Origin: JBBDNC01 sp040877875
GTDB lineage: Bacteria; Bacteroidota; Rhodothermia; Balneolales; Balneolaceae
Length of the DNA stretch: 16,816 nucleotides
NCBI GenBank assembly: GCA_040877875.1
Contig: JBBDNC010000135.1
Location: forward strand, 1-16,816
Reading direction: 5' to 3'
Shown here: positions 7,041 through 13,779 of the stretch, one piece after another
Numbering within the stretch: position 1 is the first letter of the stretch
Layout of the letters: every line of letters starts with the position of its first letter
The notes under the pieces: model-generated
What the model was told of the DNA's origin: nothing
The model's database searches: none
Seen by the model: the letters and a program-made list of their open reading frames with translations, nothing else
Made by a program: the position numbers and the translations under genes

Positions 7041-8705
7041 CTACTTCATAAAATCATTCATCGGATTGCCCGTATTCCCGCTCGGGAAGGGCGAATTCAG
7101 AAACGTCGCCACTGTAGAGGCTATATCCGAAATAAAAACCGGGTGCGAAGTCTGCCCCTGTGGGACATCCTTTCCGAACCAATACAAAGGAGCGTGGGTA
7201 TCATATACCCAGGGCGAGCCGTGTCCGGTGCCTTGCGGGCCGCTTCCGGGATAGCCCATCGGCTCCAGCCAAAACGCAACATCCCCGGATCGATTCATAT
7301 TAAACCCATTCTGCACCCATGCCCGGATCCCCTGTGTAAACTCCGAGTTGATGAGTGTTTCAGCCGTAAGTGCTCCCGCTACGCCATCGACCGACTGCAG
7401 AAAACGCGCTACATTTTTTTGAACTTCTTCATGATCCAGACCCACCCGATCCATGTGCTCCCGATCCAGGAAAATCTCAAAGTTACTGGTTCCCGATACC
7501 AAATCATATCCATAGGTCTGTTTGAGGTGTTCTCTCAAGCTATCCAGCATGGCAGACGTGTCAAAGTATTTTGCCGGCAATCCCTGATCGGCCAGATAGG
7601 CGGGAACGTGAACGGCACCGTGATCGGACGTCAAAAACAAGAGGATATTATCCTTTCCAAAGTTTTTATCCAGATACCCGAGCAGGTCTGCGATGTAGCG
7701 GTCCAGCCGGAGATACATATCCTGTGCTTCTTTCGACGCCGGGCCATACCGGTGGCCGATGGCATCCGGAGCGGAGTAAGAAATGGCAAGCATGTCTGTT
7801 GTGGGCCCGCGCCCAAGCTGCTCACCTTCGATCGCTGCCATGGCCAGTTCGGTCAGTAATTTATCCCCGAAAGGCGTTGATGACAAAAGTCCCGGATCGT
7901 ACCCATATTCCTCGACGAGAGTGGGCAGGTCATGAGGAAATACCGGGGCGTCCTGTCCGTCGAACATCCGCTCATAGGGATTGTCATCGTCAATACTTTC
8001 TATATAATCCTCCATAGGAAGCAAGGTCTCCCACGGCTCACTCAGATATTCCTGGGCAAGGCTGCGATCGTTGAACTCCTGAACCCAGGAGGGAAGTTCG
8101 TTAGTATAGTAAGTACTGGTCACGAAATTGCCCGTGGCACTTTCATACCAGTAGGCATCGCCCGTATGGCCGGCAGGCAGGATCGCACCGCGGTCTTTCC
8201 GTGAAATGCCAACCACCTTTGAGCGGTTATTGGTATGCAGGCGAAGCTCATCCCCTACCGTAGAGGTAAGCATATTGGACGGGCCTTTGCTCTCATCGGA
8301 ATCCGGAACCGAGCCCACTCCTTCATATCCCGGAACCTCAATCACATTGATACTGCGGTCCAGCTCCCGGACATACCAGCTGTTCCCCATTGCACCGTGT
8401 ACCGATGGGGTCGTACCGGTATAGACCCCGGCATGGCCAGGTCCGGTGGCTGTGGGCATATAGTCAAAATGGGCATTTTTAAATGAAAACCCTTCATTGA
8501 TAAGCCGCTTGAAACCGTCATCTCCAAATTTGTCCCAATAGCGGTAGATAAAATCCGGCCGCATCTGGTCGACCATAATCCCGACTACCAGATCGGGCGG
8601 ATCATGAGAAACTTTCTCGTTCGTATTTTCGGATTGGAGGTCATAAGCGCTGACAAACAAGGCAGCCATGATAAGAAGTGAAAACGTTGAGGATAGAAAT
8701 CTCAT
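7041..8705 (-). CDS. pafA: Exported PafA-type alkaline phosphatase (alkaline phosphatase superfamily)
   Basis: The 554-residue protein has an N-terminal signal peptide (about residues 1-22). It belongs to the PafA group of phosphate-irrepressible alkaline phosphatases, which remove phosphate from monoesters in the periplasm. Key residues can be matched to Elizabethkingia PafA by spacing: first zinc ligand D46 (GIMVDQMRPD), nucleophile T87 in PTATGPGH, N108, the K170-D-R172 triad motif (SRKDRGAILPAGH), D314 and H318 (SAPDAIGHRYG), D361-H362 (SDHGA) and H504 (THAPLYW). The T-to-N (21) and T-to-K (83) distances equal those of PafA, which supports phosphomonoesterase rather than phosphodiesterase use. 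It may provide phosphate, or remove it from sugar phosphates, next to the glycan genes. It is transcribed away from the Uma2 gene; no Shine-Dalgarno is evident before ATG 8705. Confidence 0.9.
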   Translation of the reverse strand: MRFLSSTFSLLIMAALFVSAYDLQSENTNEKVSHDPPDLVVGIMVDQMRPDFIYRYWDKFGDDGFKRLINEGFSFKNAHFDYMPTATGPGHAGVYTGTTPSVHGAMGNSWYVRELDRSINVIEVPGYEGVGSVPDSDESKGPSNMLTSTVGDELRLHTNNRSKVVGISRKDRGAILPAGHTGDAYWYESATGNFVTSTYYTNELPSWVQEFNDRSLAQEYLSEPWETLLPMEDYIESIDDDNPYERMFDGQDAPVFPHDLPTLVEEYGYDPGLLSSTPFGDKLLTELAMAAIEGEQLGRGPTTDMLAISYSAPDAIGHRYGPASKEAQDMYLRLDRYIADLLGYLDKNFGKDNILLFLTSDHGAVHVPAYLADQGLPAKYFDTSAMLDSLREHLKQTYGYDLVSGTSNFEIFLDREHMDRVGLDHEEVQKNVARFLQSVDGVAGALTAETLINSEFTQGIRAWVQNGFNMNRSGDVAFWLEPMGYPGSGPQGTGHGSPWVYDTHAPLYWFGKDVPQGQTSHPVFISDIASTVATFLNSPFPSGNTGNPMNDFMK

Positions 8706-9063
8706 GGATGTATGGGATTTATTTGAATGGTTTGGTTGGATCGCATTTAAAATATAAAAAAAGAGGTTATCTCAAATAGTAATATTGGGAATTCGGAGTG
8801 CTCTACTCCTTCTTCCGGCCTTTATCCGAAACGCAACTTTATAAAAAACCAGTTTGCAGCAGGAAGTGAATTCTATATAGTGTTAGCAAGAAAACTCATA
8901 GTGTTTTCAAAAATCTGTTTATCGAACAAAAAATTCAGGGTCTGACAAGGTGGGAGCGGACATTTCATCACGTTCATAGAGAACGGCCGTCGAGGGAGAC
9001 GCCTCAGTTGATTTTTATCCTCCCTGTCTCTAATATGTTATCTATAAAACCAAATAAAAAAAG
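8706..9063. other. Divergent intergenic region between phosphatase and Uma2 genes
   Basis: This 358-bp A/T-rich region must hold promoters for both outward-facing genes. I see no coding remnant. The only secondary structures are a small hairpin, GGAGT-GCTCT-ACTCC, near 8795-8809 and a weak AGGGAG/CTCCCT pairing around 8994-9025. Neither is convincing as a terminator or operator. Confidence 0.5.
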
Positions 9064-9627
9064 ATGATGATGATGGCCACTACAACGCTGACCCGCTTAA
9101 CCACTTACGATGATTACCGGCACCTGCCGGATGACGGGAAACAGTATCAAATCATTGGGGGAGAACTGTATATGACACCGGCACCCACTACCCAACATCA
9201 ACGAATCGGTCTTAGATTAAAGTTTAGATTATTTGAATTTGTGGAAAGGAACAAACTTGGAGAAGTACTTGATGCACCCGTGGATGTTGTACTTTCCATG
9301 ACTGATGTCGTTCAACCCGATATTGTCTTTGTAGCCAAAGAACGCCTGAACATCATTACCAATAAAAACATTGTGGAGGCACCCGACCTTGTGGTGGAAA
9401 TTCTCTCGGAACACACCGAAACCATCGACAGGAAGAAAAAGATGGAATTGTATGAACGACATGGCGTCAAAGAGTATTGGATTGTAGATCCTGATGCAAA
9501 AGTCATTGAACAGTTCGTACTGAAAAAGAAAAAGTTTAAATTTCATGCAAAGACAGAGGACCAACAAAAACTTGCTTCCCAGGTAATCGAGGGGTTGTCG
9601 TTTTCGGTGAATGAGATTTTCGGGTAA
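9064..9627 (+). CDS. Uma2-family (DUF820) PD-(D/E)xK nuclease-fold protein
   Basis: This 187-residue protein of the Uma2/DUF820 family has a restriction-endonuclease-like fold whose biological role is mostly unknown. Family hallmarks are YQIIGGELYMTPAPTTQHQ (28-46, E34), VVQPDIVFV (82-90, D86), APDLVVEILSEHT (106-118, E112) and the DRKKKMELYERHGVKEYWIVDP helix-strand (122-143). These acidic residues and the following lysines are the likely active-site set. Four ATG codons in a row (9064-9075) make the exact start uncertain by up to three codons; no clear Shine-Dalgarno precedes them. It stands alone on the plus strand between the phosphatase and an addiction module. Uma2 genes are abundant in cyanobacteria and scattered in Bacteroidota-type genomes, often near toxin-antitoxin pairs and IS debris, so a horizontally moved insert is plausible. 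Confidence 0.88.
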   Translation: MMMMATTTLTRLTTYDDYRHLPDDGKQYQIIGGELYMTPAPTTQHQRIGLRLKFRLFEFVERNKLGEVLDAPVDVVLSMTDVVQPDIVFVAKERLNIITNKNIVEAPDLVVEILSEHTETIDRKKKMELYERHGVKEYWIVDPDAKVIEQFVLKKKKFKFHAKTEDQQKLASQVIEGLSFSVNEIFG

Positions 9628-9801
9628 AAATGGGCGGGTCAGGAAATGAAATGGCGGTACTATTATTTCTGAATAATAAATTTCACTCAACCCGGTCTAA
9701 AAAAGAAAGTGTTATATCTTGTTTGTTAAAAAATTTTCGGCTTTCGTGGGTTATTTGGTATGTATCAATTGGAATGCTTATCCTGTTATAAATTAATCAT
9801 T

Positions 9802-10020
9802 ATGCAAACAAAAGTTGACATAGAGAATCTCACCAGGGAAGAAAAATTGCATCTCATGCACGCAATTTGGGAAAATCTTGTCAAAGATGAGAATCGGATC
9901 GAATCTCCGGAGTGGCACCAAGACGCATTGAATGACACAGAAAAACGTCTGCGTTCAGGCAAAGAACATGTGATAGATTGGCGAGATGCTAAAAAAGAGC
10001 TTAGAAAACGATTTGAATGA
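9802..10020 (+). CDS. Addiction module antitoxin component (TIGR02574-like)
   Basis: This 72-residue, highly charged small protein matches the putative addiction-module antitoxin family: ENLTREEKLHLMHAIWENL (8-26), then SPEWHQDALNDTEKRL (35-50) and IDWRDAKKELRKRF at the C-terminus. Such proteins bind and neutralise ParE/RelE toxins encoded directly downstream. The frame is open further upstream (an ATG at 9760), but ATG 9802 (MQTKVDIENL) gives the normal family length and start. The stop codon overlaps the ATG of the toxin remnant by 4 nt (ATGA), the usual arrangement. Because the toxin is broken, this is probably an orphan antitoxin, still intact as far as I can read. Confidence 0.85.
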   Translation: MQTKVDIENLTREEKLHLMHAIWENLVKDENRIESPEWHQDALNDTEKRLRSGKEHVIDWRDAKKELRKRFE

Positions 10021-10151
10021 GAATCAAAATTCTCAGTTCGGCATTGGAGGATTTGTATAATGGAAGACTTTTCTATGAAGTGCAAGAAAGTGATCTGGGT
10101 GAATATTTCTTCAATTCGCTGACAGTCATATTCTTTACGGAAATATTATAG
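10017..10151 (+). pseudogene. Truncated, frameshifted ParE/RelE-type toxin
   Basis: The frame starts at ATG 10017, overlapping the antitoxin stop. It reads MRIKILSSALEDLYNGRLFY, then the family-like GEYFFNSL, and next leaves the family pattern (TVIFFTEIL) and stops at TAG 10149-10151 after 44 residues. Intact relatives are about 95-100 residues. Just after the break, another frame gives SHILYGNI, close to the expected DSL.LY.GIH segment, and a third gives DYYSFRI near the expected GYYRLL motif. This suggests a small deletion at about 10119-10124 and further decay, and the rest is missing because the convergent sulfatase gene ends at 10171. The toxin should be inactive, since the C-terminal core strands are lost. 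Confidence 0.75.
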
Positions 10152-10170
10152 GATTACTACTCATTCAGAA

Positions 10171-11568
10171 TCAATCCTCAAAAAATTCTGCGCGGTGTTC
10201 TTCAGCAATTCGAATCAGTTGATCTGCAACCTCGGGGTATTCATCGATGACATTGACTTTTTCATAGGGGTCGTTAACCATATCAAACAAAGAGAGTTCA
10301 ATTTCCGCTTGTTGATACAGGCCCGGGATACCGTCCCTGCCGCCGACAGGGCTGGTTCGGTATCCATGGGGTACATGCAGTTTCCACTTCCCGTCGCCGC
10401 TCATCACGCCCTGGAATTCCGATCCGTTTGTAAAGGCATAGTAATCCTGCGGGCTTTCAACCCCGGCATTGCCGGCAATCAACTCCCAAACGTTTTTCCC
10501 GTCCAATTCATAACCGGGCAGATCCGATCCTGTTAGTTCAGCAATAGTCGGCATCAGGTCGATGGAAAAAAATGCGTCGTGAGACACCGTATTTTCTTCG
10601 ATTTCCCGTGGATAGGAAATGATTAACGGGCTTCGAATACCGCCATCAAATGAGGTTCCCTTCCCCTCCCTGAAATGAGTCTGTCCGGAGTGATTGGCAT
10701 AGGAGAGCCACGGCCCGTTATCCGATGTAAAGAGAAAGAGGGTTTTTTCCCTGACCCCGTTCTCCTCCAGGGCCTTCACAATCTCCCCGACCGACCAGTC
10801 GATCTCCATCATCACATCACCGTACAGTCCGGTGCCTGACTTCCCTTCAAATTTGTCGCTGACAAACAGCGGCACATGTGGCTGAGGATGCGGCACATAC
10901 AGAAAAAACGGATCACCACTGTTTCTGTTAATGAAATCGACCGACTCTTCGGTGAACCATGTGGTAAAGTTTTTCTGATCATCGGCCGTCACCGAGTCGA
11001 TCATCACCTCCCCGTTTTTCCAGTAGTGCATGGGCCATTGCCCCCAGTACTCCGGGTTTTCGGGATGGCCGGACCACATATCGTTGGAATACATGATACC
11101 GGCCGTTTCATCAAACCCGCGGTTATGCGGCCGTGTCTCCTCCTGGTCTCCAAGGTGCCACTTGCCGAAAAATCCGGTGGTATATCCGTTATCATTCAGC
11201 ATTTCCGCCATGGTCACAAAATTGGTTTCGAGTCCCCGTGCCGTGGGTGCATGGGCACCAAAAACTCCATTTCGCTCGGGATACGTACCGCTCATCAGTG
11301 CCGCACGGGATGCCGAGCAGATCGCCTGGGGCACGTAAAAATTCATGAATCGCCGACCCTCTTCGGCCAAAGTTTGCACATTGGGAGTGGGATACCGGGT
11401 TTCGGCAAACGGCTGAAAGTCGGCAAACCCGGAATCATCCAGGAAAATGAGAACGATGTTGGGCGGTTCACTGTCTGTTTCCTGTATCGACTGATCTGAA
11501 GACAGGTTACACCCCATCATAAACGTTAAAACCACTATTGTAAAAGAGTTTGCCAGAAAAAATTTCAT
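10171..11568 (-). CDS. Lipoprotein sulfatase (formylglycine-dependent, CSASR motif)
   Basis: This is a 465-residue sulfatase with a lipoprotein signal ending at Cys 20 (VVLTFMMGC), so it is likely membrane-anchored. Motifs are D44-D45 (IFLDDSGFADF), the activation site C84-S-A86-S-R88 followed by AALMSG, K136 and H138 (GKWHLGD), H227/H231 (VPHPQPHVP), D283-N284 (TSDNGPW) and K303 (GKGTSFDGGIRSP). The activation site has Ala where Pro is usual (C-x-A-x-R); this variant is known among active sulfatases. It would desulfate a glycan or its oligomers outside the cytoplasm; the substrate cannot be read from the sequence. It is a single-domain enzyme, without the PA14 domain of the other sulfatase. 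Its start codon overlaps the stop of a short sulfatase-like open scrap upstream, and a decayed toxin gene converges on its 3' end. Confidence 0.93.
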   Translation of the reverse strand: MKFFLANSFTIVVLTFMMGCNLSSDQSIQETDSEPPNIVLIFLDDSGFADFQPFAETRYPTPNVQTLAEEGRRFMNFYVPQAICSASRAALMSGTYPERNGVFGAHAPTARGLETNFVTMAEMLNDNGYTTGFFGKWHLGDQEETRPHNRGFDETAGIMYSNDMWSGHPENPEYWGQWPMHYWKNGEVMIDSVTADDQKNFTTWFTEESVDFINRNSGDPFFLYVPHPQPHVPLFVSDKFEGKSGTGLYGDVMMEIDWSVGEIVKALEENGVREKTLFLFTSDNGPWLSYANHSGQTHFREGKGTSFDGGIRSPLIISYPREIEENTVSHDAFFSIDLMPTIAELTGSDLPGYELDGKNVWELIAGNAGVESPQDYYAFTNGSEFQGVMSGDGKWKLHVPHGYRTSPVGGRDGIPGLYQQAEIELSLFDMVNDPYEKVNVIDEYPEVADQLIRIAEEHRAEFFED

Positions 11569-11744
11569 AGTATAAATCCTGAATTATTGCTTTTCTGATT
11601 TTTTTCGTGATACTGCAGGATGCGATGCCGACTGTCCGGCACATGAGCCTCATCATGTTCAGGAAGCCAGAACCCGACCGCAAGGTAAAACGGCTCCTCT
11701 CTTTGCATTGATCCGAATTTCCCGAGCCATTCTACTGCCCGGAT
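11565..11744 (-). pseudogene. Possible sulfatase fragment upstream of the intact sulfatase
   Basis: Between the cytochrome gene and the sulfatase gene, one minus-strand frame is open for 59 codons between stops. It reads VEWLGKFGSMQREEPFYLAV then GFWLPEHDEAHVPDSRHRIL. The EPFYLAVGFWLP core resembles the mid-part of sulfatases (PFFLAVGFxxPHxP), and the frame reaches directly into the start codon of the neighbouring sulfatase. It has no start signal of its own and lacks the activation site, so it would be a leftover of a deleted sulfatase. Chance resemblance over about 15 residues is possible. Confidence 0.35.
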
Positions 11745-11808
11745 TCAACTATTTTTGGCAAGTTGGGTTAAGATAATACTTGCAATTTGTCTTACACCCA
11801 TTTATTTC

Positions 11809-13761
11809 TTAATTGTTCAACGAATTAATCCACTCTGCAATTTTCAACGCTTCTTCTCTGGGTACAATGGTCATTGGCGGCATCGGCGTGGCATAGCTTG
11901 GCCAGTTTGAAAGATCAGGATTATACATCAATTCCACCATCTCTTCTTTGGTGTATCCTCTTTTTGCAATTTCTGCAAACGGCGGGCCGACCTGCCGCTC
12001 ATTCGTATTATGACAAGCAGTACAGGTGTATTGTATCAATAACGGTTCTATACTTTCGTAAGAAGGCGCCGAACTACTCTCCTCTTCGGTTGATGAAGGT
12101 GTAGGTGTTTCGTCAGATTCCGATACCAACTGTTCAGCAACGGATTCGGGCATGCTCTCATCTGTAGTTGCTGTGAAATCATCCGGTGACAACTTCTCGC
12201 CGTCCGGAATCTGATTAAGCGTATAAAACGCAGAACTATGCAACAACGGATGACCATCTTCGGCAGATCGAATACCGAACAGCGCCAGATGATGGATATA
12301 GTTTTTCCGCAGATTTTCTACGACAAACCGTATTTTCAATCCATCTTCTGAAACCCTGACACCCTTAATATTTCCCTTGGCAGGATCAACCATCGGACTT
12401 CCATACACGGGATAATATTTATAAATAAAACTCGAAATCTCATACGCACTTAAATTATTTGCCGTCTCCGGGTCAACCTGTTTGGTGAAGGTAACCTCAA
12501 AACCATCCGGCTTGGCCCGAACATGTTTCATTTCAAAGGGAACGTGATTGTTCCACACGAGTCGCTGCAGGCCTTCATCCGCATCTCCGGCGGACCCCCA
12601 GCCGCGATTGGTTTCACCAACAAAAAGCGACCCGTCATCCGCCCATGCCATCCGCAGTACGCCCGACTGAAATCCGCTCCGAAAATCGAATGCAGCACCC
12701 TGATACGTCCCGTTTACTTTCTCCAGGTCAATGCGCATGATTTTACTCTGCCCCTGATCGCCGACAAGTAACTGTCCTCCAAACGGTCCCCAGTGATCTT
12801 CGGGTATTTTTTTAATCTCTGAATTTGAGATTCCCAGGATTCCGTGTGGCAACCAGACGGCGGGTGTTTTGAGGGCAAGAAATTCATCCTGAAGCTCAAA
12901 CATTGTTTTATATTCTTCCCCCTGTACATTCTCAGGTTTAATATAGTTGCCTTCTTCGTCTTTATTAATGCGTGGGTCAACGAACTCGTATAACTGATCG
13001 GCAGTCATATCCAACGGAGCGTTTGGCTGATCAGTCCACCGCAGACCTGCGGGATGCCCGGTAAAATCTCCCTTTTCAATGTGCCATATCCCCCCGGACC
13101 CGATCCAATCGCCTTGATTTTCGGCATAGAAGAGCTCGCCGTCAATCATTCCTAATCCGGCGGGGGAGCGCATCCCGGTTGCCCAGGGCTCCATTTTACC
13201 ATCTTTGGTGATATTCAGAATCCAGCCTCTCCACGGTACCCGGCTTTCACCGCGCCACCACTGCTGATCGCCAAAAGCCACATTGGTTGAAACAAAAAAT
13301 GAACCATCCGGAGCGATGATCGGACCATAACTATACTCATGATAGTGACCAGACAATGGCCAGGAATAAACCGTTTCTATTACATCTGCTTTCCCATCCA
13401 TATTGGTATCCTCTAACCTGGTTAACTCACCGCGCTGGGTACAATAGAGAGCACCATCTTTATAGGCCAGGCCAAGAACTTCATGCAATCCTGTTGCAAA
13501 TGTTCTGAAGTACGGCTGATTACTGGCAGGATTTTCAACAATAAAAATATCACCTCTCCGGGTTGCAATTCCCAAATCGCCATTCGGTAGTACTGTCAAT
13601 CCACCTACCTCTAACAAATGATGCTCAGGACTTGGAACATCTAAAATCTTGAAGTAATCTTGTTCGGTCGGTGAATTCTGGGCCAAGGCAGTTCCATTGA
13701 GAAAAAACAGCCCCATCAGTGCAATCAAAAAATAACGTGAGAAATACATAAACGACTTCAT
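11809..13761 (-). CDS. Exported PVC-type beta-propeller protein with C-terminal cytochrome c domain
   Basis: A signal peptide (1-27, cut after ALAQ) leads into a beta-propeller of the PQQ/membrane-bound-dehydrogenase-like kind (about 40-405): GGLTVLPNGDLGIATRRGDIF, GLAYKDGALYCTQRGELTRL, ATGMRSPAGLGM, VGETNRGWGS. About 406-515 is a beta-sandwich-like region. A low-complexity Glu/Ser/Thr/Pro linker (about 530-570) precedes a small class I cytochrome c with C580-T-A-C583-H584 and a Met ligand around M627-M630 (MPPM). The product should be a periplasmic or surface electron-transfer protein. A sugar-oxidising role is plausible but unproven, because propellers of this group often lack an identified cofactor. 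It follows the DUF1080 gene by 18 bp, a pairing common in Planctomycetota and Bacteroidota-type genomes. A heme-c maturation system must be elsewhere. Confidence 0.87.
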   Translation of the reverse strand: MKSFMYFSRYFLIALMGLFFLNGTALAQNSPTEQDYFKILDVPSPEHHLLEVGGLTVLPNGDLGIATRRGDIFIVENPASNQPYFRTFATGLHEVLGLAYKDGALYCTQRGELTRLEDTNMDGKADVIETVYSWPLSGHYHEYSYGPIIAPDGSFFVSTNVAFGDQQWWRGESRVPWRGWILNITKDGKMEPWATGMRSPAGLGMIDGELFYAENQGDWIGSGGIWHIEKGDFTGHPAGLRWTDQPNAPLDMTADQLYEFVDPRINKDEEGNYIKPENVQGEEYKTMFELQDEFLALKTPAVWLPHGILGISNSEIKKIPEDHWGPFGGQLLVGDQGQSKIMRIDLEKVNGTYQGAAFDFRSGFQSGVLRMAWADDGSLFVGETNRGWGSAGDADEGLQRLVWNNHVPFEMKHVRAKPDGFEVTFTKQVDPETANNLSAYEISSFIYKYYPVYGSPMVDPAKGNIKGVRVSEDGLKIRFVVENLRKNYIHHLALFGIRSAEDGHPLLHSSAFYTLNQIPDGEKLSPDDFTATTDESMPESVAEQLVSESDETPTPSSTEEESSSAPSYESIEPLLIQYTCTACHNTNERQVGPPFAEIAKRGYTKEEMVELMYNPDLSNWPSYATPMPPMTIVPREEALKIAEWINSLNN

Positions 13762-13779
13762 AAAGATTCGGATAATATT

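Noticed and set aside
7143..8017. Plus-strand open frames opposite the PafA gene
   Set aside because: They are shadows of a gene whose zinc and nucleophile residues all line up with PafA.
9064..9075. Four tandem ATG codons as a recoding or regulatory element
   Set aside because: ATG runs at a start are most simply an ambiguous start; nothing nearby suggests more.
11625..11675. Small hairpins (TGCCG...CGGCA and ATGAG-C-CTCAT) upstream of the second sulfatase
   Set aside because: The stems are only 5 bp, are not followed by a T-run, and lie within the possible sulfatase scrap.
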